DNA from: Takashimella koratensis
Lineage: Eukaryota; Basidiomycota; Tremellomycetes; Trichosporonales; Tetragoniomycetaceae
Length of the DNA: 64,000 nucleotides
Reading direction: 5' to 3'
Assembly: GCA_003116875.1 (NCBI GenBank)
Contig: BCKT01000012.1
Location: forward strand, 1,018,098 to 1,082,097
How positions within the stretch are numbered: the first letter of the stretch is position 1; every line of letters begins with the position of its first letter. The position numbers and the translations under genes are program-made. Below are positions 12,242 through 21,384 of the stretch, one piece after another. The notes beneath the pieces are model-generated. The model ran no database searches. It had not been told where the DNA came from and was given only the letters and a program-made list of their open reading frames with translations.

Positions 12242-14047
12242 ATGACCACCTTGGACGACGAGAAGGTCATCGTTGAGCACGTCGACCCTCACCACCACGT
12301 CGAGGAGCAGCACCACCACAAGCACAATGCCAACGCTGTCCTCGATGACGCCGCCAGGATTCTCGAGGAGGCTGGCGGTTACGTCGAGTACACCCCCGAG
12401 GAGGCCAAGCGAGTCGTTCGCCTCGTCGACATCTATGTCTGTATCCCCATGTGCTTGACCTACTTCATCCAGCAAATGGACAAGTCCAGTGTCTCCTACG
12501 CCGCCGTCTTCAAGTGAGTTACTCTCTCCCCCCTTCAGTTCGGAGCTTTGCTAACCCCTCTCAGCCTCCAGGCCGAGGCCAACCTCGTTGGTACCGAGTA
12601 CTCGTGGCTCTCTTCCGTTGTCTACTGCGCCCAGCTCGTCTGCCAGCCCATTTCCGCCTACGCTCTCATCGTCTTCCCGGTCAAGTACTGGGTCATCTTC
12701 AACATGACCGCCTGGTCCATCGTCACTGTCTGCACCACCGCCGCCCACAACTTTACCGGTCTCGTCCTCTGCCGTATCTTCCTCGGTGCTTTCGAGGTGA
12801 GTCCGCCACAAACTTTCCCTACCAATTTTGAACAAGACATTAACATTCTCCTTAGGCTACCATTCTGCCCTCGTTCATTCTCATCACCCAGATGTGGTGG
12901 GTTCGTCGTGAGCAGTCGTACCGTACGATCGCGTACCAGATCGCCAACAGCATGGCCGCGATCATTGGTCCCCTTCTCTCGTACGCTATCGGCAAGGCCA
13001 CCGCCAGCTCCAACACCCTCAAGCAGTACCAGGGTATCTTCCTCTTCATCGGCTGCATTTCGCTCGCCTTTGTCCCCATTGTCTACTGGCTCCTCCCCAA
13101 CTCGCCGACCACTGCCAAGTTCCTCAAGAAGGACAACTATCGTCTCATTGCCATCGAGCGTCTCAAGGAGAACAACACCGGTACCAAAACCTCCAAGTTC
13201 AAGTGGAGCCAGGTCTGGGAGACTTATAAGGACCCCAAGACCTACATGTGGGCCGGTATGTGGTTCTGCGCGGCATGCCCCTCCGGTGGTATCGGTGCCT
13301 TCGGTGGTCTTATCGTGAGTACCTCGCTTTCACCTGGATCGGGATTCGCGCTGACTCTTACTCCAGACCAAGGGCTTCGGCTTCAGCACCTTCAACACCA
13401 TCCTCATGCAGATTCCCACCGGTGCCATTGGTATCGTCGGTCTCCTCATTTCCATCTGGATCACCAACCGAATCAAGCTCCGTTGGCCCGTTCTTGCCGT
13501 CATCACTCTCTTCCCCATCGCCGGTGCCGTCGGCCTTACCCACGTCAACCACTCGAACCCGGGCGCTCTCATGGGCTGCTACTACGTCGCCTACATGTTC
13601 GCGTGCATCCAGCCCCTCCTCATCTCTTGGTGCAACCTCAATGCCGCCGGTACCACCAAGCGTGTTGTCACTACCGCCACCATGTTCGGCGCTCTTACCG
13701 TCGGTAACATTGTCGGCCCCCAGGTCTACCTCTCCAAGGAGGCTCCTTACTACTTCACCGGTCTCTACGTCGACATCGGCTGTTGGTGTGTCGAGTTCAT
13801 CCTCGTCGTCTCGATGGGCTTCTACCTCCGCTACCTTAACCGCAAGCAGCAGGCTCGTCGTATCGCTCTTGGCATGCCCGCCGACATCAAGGACATGTCG
13901 ATCATGAGCCAGCCCGAGGCCGAGGCGTACAAGGTCGAGCTCGCCGAGATGATGCGCGTCTCGGGCTTCGACATGAACCAGTTCAACGACAAGGCGTTCG
14001 ATGACTTGACCGACTTCGAGAACCCCTCGTTCATGTACGTCGAGTAA
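12242..14047 (+). CDS. MFS permease, anion:cation symporter (Dal5/allantoate type)
   Basis: Plasma-membrane uptake carrier of 547 residues in four exons (12242-12513, 12565-12796, 12856-13314, 13367-14047). It has a His-rich acidic N-terminal tail, about 12 hydrophobic segments, and the ACS-family features DKSSVSYAAVF in TM1, RIFLGAFEATILPSFI at TM4, RREQSYRTIAYQIANSMA, and a C-terminal DLTDFENPSFMYV like that of yeast allantoate permease. The family also carries nicotinate, ureidosuccinate, pantothenate and other small organic anions, so the substrate is not fixed by sequence. All three introns are 51-59 nt. The TATA box and C-rich leader suggest strong, regulated expression. No catabolic gene for allantoin sits next to it. 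Confidence 0.9.
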
Positions 14048-14618
14048 TCGAGGTCCACCTCGAAGCTCCCTCTCATCGTCTCCGTCAATATCTGTCGCTC
14101 TCAAGGGAAAGGAATCACTGCGCCGTCGCTATTTATCTTGTGTCTCAGGGGGAAAAGGGAGTTATAGAAGCTCCCCAATCACCATTGTATCGTCGTAGTT
14201 TTGAGTTTTGTTGGTAGCATCATAGGAAGGGAGTACGGTAATGCCTGACAAGAGTAATTCTTACTCGAGTGGGGGATCTAGTAGCATCATGGGAAATGTA
14301 TGTCGCGGTTCAACCCCTCGCCCAGTCACCGAGCATATCTCCATTCAGCTTTCAAACCAGTTAGATGCAGTAGCACGAAAACCGTGATCGAATCTGATTG
14401 TGGCGCGTTCTTTTCTGCAGTCGCTCACTCAAAGGGTCTCCACGAAGAAAGGTTTCGCACGCACAAAGGATTCCTGGCTGTACTCCGAACACCCCTTCGC
14501 AGCGTACATATAAGCGCTGTTCTCACTTACGTCGCGTTCGCAGCAGAGTATCTCTCTCTCTCTCTCTCTCTAGTAGTCTCCTACGTCTCCAAAACTTTTC
14601 GTTTCCAAGCAAATCACC
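14048..14618. other. Intergenic with leader of orphan paralogue 1
   Basis: The left half is the permease 3' UTR. The right half holds a TATA box (14509-14514) and, in the leader, a (TC)10 run at 14551-14571. No other gene is seen. Confidence 0.6.
14509..14514 (+). promoter_or_regulatory. TATA box of orphan paralogue 1
   Basis: TATAAG 110 nt before the ATG at 14619. Paralogues 3 and 4 have a TATA box at nearly the same distance (99 and 100 nt). Confidence 0.65.
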
Positions 14619-15269
14619 ATGAGTAAACTTGATCCCGATCAGCAAAGCATGGTCAAGCTCGAATCAGATCAGCAAAGCACGTTCAAACTTGAATTTCCCC
14701 CGCAAACCAATGTCTCGCTTGATTACGTCCAGCTGACTACACACCACTTGATCCCAGCTACGTTCCCAGCAATCAGCGTACGACCTCTGAAACTCTCAGC
14801 CGATGACCCGCGGCGCGAAGCGTGGGGTGATCAAGATCCTTTCGTCGTCATCACTGTCGTTCCCGACTTTTTAGGTAGCTACCTGGTAAAGTACGTCACT
14901 GACCCATCTGTATGGGATTTCCGCTACTCGGTGATGTCCCGAAACGAAGAAACAGGACGACTTTCTATCCACCTTCGTACCCACAAGGCTTCCCTATATT
15001 CGGTTCTTCCTCCCATTTACGTCGACGTCCTTGTCGAAGAGCAAAAGCAGTTGGGGTACAATGGACCACTGGTTGCGGATTTTGTCGCAACTACCAAAAG
15101 TCAATTCAAGGCCGTAGATACCAATACTGGTGGTCCGGTAGAAGGATCTTACTTTTATCGCTCCTGGAGAATCTCGAGAGGAGAACCTTGGTATATAGGG
15201 ACAGGAGAGGTTGGCACTTACATTCCCACGGACTCTGTCCAGGATATACTAGCAGAAGGACGTTTTTAA
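14619..15269 (+). CDS. Orphan tandem family, paralogue 1 (unknown function)
   Basis: 216-residue intronless ORF that I do not recognise. It starts with three imperfect copies of a ten-residue unit (KLDPDQQSMV, KLESDQQSTF, KLEFPPQTNV). A central block DPSVWDFRYSVMSRNEETG matches the WDF block of paralogues 2 and 3 downstream, and near the C-terminus SWRISRG matches WEIAHG and WEIVSGG of the others. No signal peptide, membrane segment or catalytic motif is evident, so it is probably cytosolic. The surrounding genes are intron-rich while every copy of this family is intronless. Confidence 0.75.
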   Translation: MSKLDPDQQSMVKLESDQQSTFKLEFPPQTNVSLDYVQLTTHHLIPATFPAISVRPLKLSADDPRREAWGDQDPFVVITVVPDFLGSYLVKYVTDPSVWDFRYSVMSRNEETGRLSIHLRTHKASLYSVLPPIYVDVLVEEQKQLGYNGPLVADFVATTKSQFKAVDTNTGGPVEGSYFYRSWRISRGEPWYIGTGEVGTYIPTDSVQDILAEGRF

Positions 15270-16074
15270 TAGTTGGAGCAATAACAATTTGAGATCAGTA
15301 TTGTGCTTTGGACTTTGCGTTGTGCCCAGATGGACAAGCCGTTCCAACGTGTAACAGCTAGAATGCATGCCTCCACTCTAGCCCCACTCTCCTCGCATTC
15401 ACCCGAAACTGTCGTCCGCCGCTGCCCCTTCGGCTTTGTCAATGATGAGGAGTTTGAACACACGCTGTATTTCCTCATCCCGTCGAAACCTGTCGGGGTT
15501 TAATCCTCTTTACAAGGTCGGCTGCACTGGGTAGAGGCTTTCAAACGTACGGTACTCATACTTGAAAATGGATCGACAAATCTACATGCGGCTCATTCCA
15601 TTGACGACGAGCGCACATGCGTCGTGTTTCGAAGTTCGCTACAAAGGTGTTTACCTCCCCAAAGAATCCTCATTGCACAATGGTTTCCGATACTTACACA
15701 ACTCTGTAGTACACTATTTGCTGTAAAGCGGGTTCTTCCTCACTACAAACGGCTGAAAAGACATGTGTTGCAAGCCATATTGCGGACTCGGCCTCCCGCG
15801 CGCAGCCCGCCAATATCAAAGGAAGGTAGCGGAGCTGTTGTGAGCCGTGGGAAGTTCGCAGCAGTGTCTATAAAGGAGGGTTACAGTCGGCAGAAGTCAA
15901 ACACTCATTCCCGCCTTCCGACAACAATCTCAAAGGAAAGGAGGCAGCGGACCTCATAAGACGCCGGTTCAAATGGGCATGCAGTGGTGCAGCCCCGAAA
16001 ACCTTCATATTGCAGTACTCTGGATCTTGGTGAACCCCAAACAACTCCCTTCCAGCACACATCAGCTCAATAAG
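15270..16074. other. Intergenic, with upstream region of paralogue 2
   Basis: No supported gene. A 53-codon ORF begins with ATG at 15568 and has no recognisable feature. An imperfect direct repeat (CAAAGGAAGGTAGCGGA-like at 15811-15833 and again at 15925-15951) brackets the TATA box at 15869. An in-frame ATG at 15973 could extend paralogue 2. Confidence 0.5.
15869..15874 (+). promoter_or_regulatory. TATA box of orphan paralogue 2
   Basis: TATAAA 104 nt before an in-frame ATG at 15973 and 206 nt before the ATG at 16075. The first spacing matches the other family members. Confidence 0.6.
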
Positions 16075-16584
16075 ATGGCCGAAACGCAATCCACTGTTAC
16101 TGCAACGTTGTTTGATATCAACACGGAATTTCGATTCTACACATCAACCAGTGGCGACGATCGCTTGCCCGTTGACCCGGATGGCAACCTGCTTGGGGGT
16201 CGCATCAGAGGATTCCAGGTGACCACAAAATATGGAACGGCGAGCCAGGAGGTTTCCGATTCGGCATGGGACTTTTCAAAATGTCTCGTTACCCGAAACG
16301 GGTACATTCACCTCGTAGCCAAACCTGGGACTTCGATGAGCTCGTTTTTCCCTCCAACTTTACTTCCAGTCATCCAGGACGCTCTGAGCGAATATGACGC
16401 GAATGTTGTGGAGCCGTACGTGCTGGGGATACGAACCCTGCCCATGGACGGGAGCATTGTCACCTCGCTTCATGGGGAGAATGCGCCTACGACACAAGGG
16501 GGGCTATGGCCATATTGGGAAATTGCTCACGGACCGAGTGTATCTGGAGCCTCAACTGCGCCCCGGCCAACAAGCAACCCCTGA
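16075..16584 (+). CDS. Orphan tandem family, paralogue 2 (unknown function)
   Basis: 169-residue intronless ORF, unrecognised. EFRFYTSTS near the N-terminus matches AFRLYTKQE of the decayed copy 4. SDSAWDFSKCLVTRNG matches the family WDF block, and WPYWEIAHG matches the C-terminal WEI motif. I chose the ATG at 16075 because the resulting polar N-terminus (MAETQ) resembles the relatives. The ATG at 15973 would add 34 residues and fits the TATA spacing better, so the start is open. No signal peptide or membrane segment is seen. Confidence 0.72.
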   Translation: MAETQSTVTATLFDINTEFRFYTSTSGDDRLPVDPDGNLLGGRIRGFQVTTKYGTASQEVSDSAWDFSKCLVTRNGYIHLVAKPGTSMSSFFPPTLLPVIQDALSEYDANVVEPYVLGIRTLPMDGSIVTSLHGENAPTTQGGLWPYWEIAHGPSVSGASTAPRPTSNP

Positions 16585-17374
16585 GCTGAAAGCGTCTACG
16601 AATGTGAAGCTGAGATCGCCGGTACCCCGCAGTCCATAGAATGTATTATCTACTGGTCGATAAGAGACTATGAAAGCAAGTGTGTGACCATAGAGAGATC
16701 GAGGGTCTTTTGTTTTCGAATTGAGACTCAATCTTGACATCGCTCAGAACGAACAATCGAGTCCATGCTCGTAGCTGCAGAAATTTATGCACAAACTGCT
16801 CTCAAAATCCGGGTGAGCCATGATAGGTTGAGGGGGAGAACGACAGTCCCAACAGGAGGACTACAGGGGCCATGGGGTGAGCTTTCCAAATAACATGGTG
16901 TTGCTAGCTCTCGTCGGCCGCTCACACATTTGAAAAGATCAAAACTCCCTCTGGCTGTCTGCCTCCACTAGTCTCATCAAACTATTTACACGCACCATTT
17001 CCACTGCCGTTTCACGAGTCCAGATAAGCAGAATTCCCTTTGACACTGCACGGCTTGCCATTCAAAACCACACAGAACACCCGCAGCTTGACAACGCTTG
17101 TCGATAGCGACGAGAAAGGAGGGTCAGCTTGCTGGCGTTTCCGTTGACCTGTTGAAACAGCAGCTCTGCTATAGAAAGAAAGGAGGATTGGCGGCGAAAG
17201 GAAGGGGGGGGGGGGGGGGTTGCCCACTCTCCAAATGGTGGAGTTTTGTAAGGCAGACAGTCCGAGTCCCAGTACTATATAATCGTTCCCACATAAGTCG
17301 ACCGAACACTCCACACGCAATCAGCTTGCTGACAGCAGCATTATTACAACGGCGATTTTTACACGACAGCCATC
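16585..17374. other. Intergenic, promoter of paralogue 3 with G16 run
   Basis: No gene seen. A pure run of 16 G lies at 17204-17219, about 57 nt before the TATA element at 17276. A run like this is prone to slippage and may be a nucleosome-excluding or G-quadruplex-prone site. Its length may also be uncertain in the assembly. Confidence 0.55.
17276..17282 (+). promoter_or_regulatory. TATA box of orphan paralogue 3
   Basis: TATATAA 99 nt upstream of the ATG at 17375, the same geometry as paralogues 1 and 4. Confidence 0.65.
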
Positions 17375-17938
17375 ATGAGCGCAGCCAAAGAACACACGGG
17401 AGCTCCTTCCTCCCAAGCGATCGTGGACTTCCACCTGTCCACCGAAATTTTGCCGGTGGATCTGAAACCTTCTGGACAAGGCGGAAATTCATTGACTGCC
17501 GCTACACAGGCTGTAGGGAGCACAATCAAGGGAGACCGTCTAGAAGTCCTTATTGTCCACCCTGACCTTGACACTTCAGCCACCAGTACCGAGCTGTGGG
17601 ATTTCCAGAAGAGTGTCATGAGCACTGACTGCAACACCAAGGAATTTGAGGGGTTCTGCACCCCGTATGGCCACAACGATGACACCGAGCATTCCTATCT
17701 GGAGACCAAAGGAACAGTGATTACTCTAGAGATGGCCATGCCGGAGCACGCTCCGGCAGTGAGAAAATACCTCGTTGACAAAGCCTCTCACTTTGTCAAC
17801 CCCTACCCGTTCTCGCTGAGGACTACTTCATTCACAGGCGAGGACGGATCAACACACACCGTCGACCTCTGGGAAATCGTCAGTGGTGGGCTTTCAGCTG
17901 CCCCGGTGGAGCCTACTAAGCCAAGCGCTGCAGCGTGA
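17375..17938 (+). CDS. Orphan tandem family, paralogue 3 (unknown function)
   Basis: 187-residue intronless ORF, unrecognised. It has the family WDF block (STELWDFQKSVMSTDCNT), then FEGFCTPYGH, a region VRKYLVDKASHFVNPYPFSLRT, and the C-terminal motif VDLWEIVSGG. These three stretches align closely with the decayed copy 4 (DCNLEEFAGFYKP, VKAYLGTNAGHFEDRYHIAPRT, LNVWEIASGG), so 3 and 4 are the closest pair. There is no signal peptide, membrane segment or known domain. Function cannot be assigned. Confidence 0.77.
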   Translation: MSAAKEHTGAPSSQAIVDFHLSTEILPVDLKPSGQGGNSLTAATQAVGSTIKGDRLEVLIVHPDLDTSATSTELWDFQKSVMSTDCNTKEFEGFCTPYGHNDDTEHSYLETKGTVITLEMAMPEHAPAVRKYLVDKASHFVNPYPFSLRTTSFTGEDGSTHTVDLWEIVSGGLSAAPVEPTKPSAAA

Positions 17939-18455
17939 CAACATCAAGTTGGCAGCTCATGATTTGAATACGAGCTGGGTACACTGAGGCAGCTTGGTGG
18001 TCTGGTACGGTAGTTTCGTTTCAGTAATGAATGATGAGTTAGCGATGCATCGAGTGAGGTCTTACTACCCATCTGTGTCCACCACCCAGCCCCTCTGCAT
18101 GAAGTCGATGCCATTTCTAGTCGTGAAAGGATCTCTACCTCCGGTTTATCTCTCGCTACCACATACCACTCCACGTCGTTTCGCCTTCGACTGTCACCAT
18201 ATTCCGCATTCGAGCCGATTTGCTGGCGTTCGATAATCCTTTGTAAATTGAATGCGGAGTTGAGAGGAAGAAAGAAGCCCCAAGTCGGTTTACTGACGAG
18301 CACTGGTCTTGTTGTGAGATTATCAGAAGGTCGTTTAAAGATATGAGACATATCGTATAAGACGACCCACCATTCCCTCTGTGGGCCGACTATTCCTCCT
18401 GACCCAGTCTGGCTACCAACTTGACCTCACAACGACTCGATCTTCATCAAAGGTC
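17939..18455. other. Intergenic between paralogue 3 and decayed copy 4
   Basis: 517 nt with no supported gene. It contains a TATA element at 18356-18361. Confidence 0.6.
18356..18361 (+). promoter_or_regulatory. TATA box of decayed copy 4
   Basis: TATAAG exactly 100 nt upstream of the ATG at 18456; the promoter architecture persists although the coding region is broken. Confidence 0.55.
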
Positions 18456-18918
18456 ATGAGCCAGTCTTACGACCAGACGCAAGCTCCGTCCGGCGAGCAC
18501 ACGATTGCATTCCGTCTGTACACCAAACAAGAGAGCGCGGACTCAAAGCTTCCAACTCGTATCTGCGATGCAAGATCGACGCTGATTGCAACCTCGAAGA
18601 GTTTGCAGGGTTCTACAAGCCTTGCAAAGGCAGACACCTTGACAACACGTTCCATTACTACGACAAAACCAAATGCCCTAAGATCACTCTCTATTCCTTG
18701 TTGCCAGACCATGCTTCGCAAGTCAAGGCATACCTGGGCACCAATGCGGGTCACTTTGAGGACCGGTATCATATCGCGCCCAGGACCTTGTATTTTATTT
18801 TAAAGACAATGATTCTGTCCAAGTGCTCAACGTCTGGGAGATTGCCAGCGGAGGATCCTCATCGGTAGCTTTGTTACCGCCGAACCCCCTTGACTATGCG
18901 GTCACCAGGTGGGATTGA
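18456..18918 (+). pseudogene. Decayed fourth copy of the orphan tandem family
   Basis: The reading starts with ATG at 18456 in one frame (GEHTIAFRLYTKQESADSKL). After about 18570 the homologous protein continues in another frame (DCNLEEFAGFYKP through HIAPRTLYF). Near 18790 it shifts again to a third frame ending in LNVWEIASGG and a stop at 18916-18918. Compared with paralogue 3, about 50 codons including the WDF block are missing at the first break. No donor/acceptor pair of reasonable length joins the pieces, so at least one deletion and one frameshift are the simplest reading. Sequencing error could explain one break but not the missing block. Confidence 0.72.
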
Positions 18919-19378
18919 CCTGTCAGGACGCAAGTGCATTGAGTGATATGCGGAAGCTGAGTGCTTATTGCTAGTCTTACGTATGAATCCAGCGACGATG
19001 AATGCAAATGCTTCCGAGTGGCCATCCCAGAACCGCCGCGGCGTTCCCGGCGGTGCGAAAGCAGCACCTAAGCGACCGCCTGCTGCCCTGTCTCCTCGGG
19101 AAACCTACGGAGAAACGGAGCTTTCCCGTCCATCCAATCGGGTGTGAATATGTTTATCTCATTCTCTGACTGCCTCTTTTGGTCCTGTGGTTGTTGGGTC
19201 CGACTGTATGTACTGTACTTCGGGAAAATTCTTATCGAGCTATACCGTGAAGTCACGTTGACGCAGTTCCAAGTATCCAGTCCATTGCATCGACGCATCG
19301 ATCGAGAGATTGCTTATCCATCCATCAATCCATTCACTCACTCACTCACAAAGTGCTCACATTCCTACTCACCCAGCC
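18919..19378. other. Intergenic upstream of the dienelactone hydrolase-like gene
   Basis: 460 nt with no gene seen. The last 70 nt is a CA/TC-rich leader with short CACT repeats. Confidence 0.55.
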
Positions 19379-21001
19379 ATGTCCACCTCGACCGCACCCC
19401 AGTATGCGACGTTCTACGACCCGAACGCGGAGTCGGAACGACCCGTTCCCCTTCCCTCTGCACCTATCGTTCCTCTCTCTCTCCCTGGCCTGTCCCTCCA
19501 GCCTCCGCTGAGCCGGCGAGGGACCGGCCCAGGTCTCGTCGTGTTCCTTCCGCCTGCGTCCGCGCTGTCGCCTCACGAGAAACAGGGGCTGCCGCGCCCG
19601 CTCGACCCAGACCCGGTCCTCAAGTGGTCCGAGGAAGGTTACGCAGTCGTCGCTATCACCGAAGTCGAGGGGGAGGAAAACGTGAAGAAGGCTATCGAGG
19701 TAGCGGTAGACACACTGGAGAAGTGCGAAACGGTGGATATCAAGGACAAGTTTGGCGTTCTCGGTGAGTAGGAGAGAGACGCCTAAGAGCTTGGGCGAGA
19801 AGATTATTGGAGACGCGAAAGATCAAAGCTGACTTGTGCGATTCATGATTCAGTGTACAACCCGGAACTCATGCCGATCATCGAGACCCTCATCCCTGCC
19901 TTCCCCAAACTCATCGCTCTCATCTCGCACGGTATCGCCCCTACCGCCTCGTTCACGCACATCCCCACCATGGTTCACCTTCCTACCCCTCCTACCCCGC
20001 ACACGCCTTTCGTACCCACGACCACTGGCGAGACGCACCCCTCTCCCCACGTGCTCAAGATCCACCACTACCCTACGCCCAAGACACACTTCATCGTCCC
20101 CTCGGCCGGACCCGGCGTGTACCTCTCCTCCTCGGCGAGCGTCGCGCATACCCGCAGTCTCGTCTTCCTCAGAGAACATGTAGGGGGGCCCTTCTTCGAC
20201 CTCGAGGTGATCTGGGACGAACACACGTTCTTTGAGTTTGTGGATCGAAGCGTAGCAAAGACGATGGGAACCATGGTGGTGAGTTGGGCCCAGGGATGTT
20301 GAAATGAGAGGCATAGCTGATCAAGCTACAGGCCGAGCCATACGTCAACCACGTTCCGACGCTCACCGGTGGTATGGGTCGCAAGAACCTCAGCGAGTTC
20401 TACCGTGACCACTTTATCTTCAAGTGAGCCCTTCATAACCCTGTCCTCCGCTCGCAACAAGTGCTAACCTTCCCCAGCAACCCGTCCTCTGTCGAGCTCG
20501 TCGTCGTCTCACGTACCGTCGGCCCCGACCGTGTCGTTGATGAGTTCGTCTACAAGTGTATCCACGACTGCGTGATCGACTGGCTACTCCCCGGTGTCCC
20601 TGCGACGAATCGACAGCTCGAGATCCCGATGATGGCGGTGGTCAATGTCCGTGGAGACAGGCTGTACCATGAACATATCTGGTGGTGAGTTGAGCCTTCT
20701 ATCAGTTCCCATCCACTTTTGCGATGTTGGCGATTGGCGATTGGCTGCCTGGGGTGGGGATCGCGCTGATTTGTGTCTTTTCTTGTGTTGGCTGGATGAT
20801 CGCAGGGACCAAGCAACCGCGCTGCAGCAGGCAGGTTACTTGCCGAAATACGTACCCATCGGCGAGCCTACGGAGGGGAAGAAACTTCGCCTCCCAACGG
20901 ACGGGTACAACTCGGCCAAGATGTTGCTCGACGAGACGGACGGGCAGAGCAATGACATGTTCGGATCGGACTGGGGAGTGCAGGATGCCTCGGCGCAGTA
21001 G
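19379..21001 (+). CDS. Dienelactone hydrolase-like / SnoaL-like (NTF2 fold) fusion protein
   Basis: 434 residues in five exons (19379-19763, 19854-20278, 20332-20423, 20478-20684, 20806-21001). Residues about 45-275 resemble the alpha/beta-hydrolase domain of fungal carboxymethylenebutenolidase-like proteins (GLVVFLPP, FFDLEVIWDEHTFFEF). Residues about 280-400 are an NTF2-like SnoaL domain (EPYVNHVPTLTGG, FYRDHFIF, RVVDEFVYKCIHD, MMAVVNVRGDRLYHEHIWW). The usual Gly-x-Cys-x-Gly nucleophile of dienelactone hydrolase is not visible; SHGIAP occupies the likely region, so hydrolase activity is doubtful. It is convergent with the salicylate hydroxylase-like gene, whose product pathway (catechol ring cleavage) would feed such an enzyme. 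The functional link is inference. Confidence 0.83.
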
Positions 21002-21384
21002 GGGGTGGTCTGTTAGGAAACGATAGATGCGTGTCTTGCATGGTAGTGTGATTTACTCCATGTCTATGCACTTCATGTATGAACTTTGGCCGATCCATGG
21101 ACAGTCAGCTGAGACAATTGGCGACGCTACAGGCGGATGAAGCTCGACGTGCGCGATCGGTCCTATTGTAGTCATGCCTCGCACCATATCGTAGGTGGCC
21201 CTAAAGGAAAGGTATGAATCAGGCCTGCGTGGAGGTGTATACGTGCCAGAGACCGCCGTTGAGTGCGTGTGAAACAATACATGGTAGAAAGATGATATAA
21301 AATCTAAGCAATGCGACACTCTAATAGCAACCTCACGCGTCCTTCTCTCCTTCCTCCTCTCCCTCACCCTTGTTCGCCCCTCGC
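21002..21384. other. Convergent 3' region
   Basis: Shared downstream region of two convergent genes. No ORF or clear terminator structure is seen. Confidence 0.6.
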
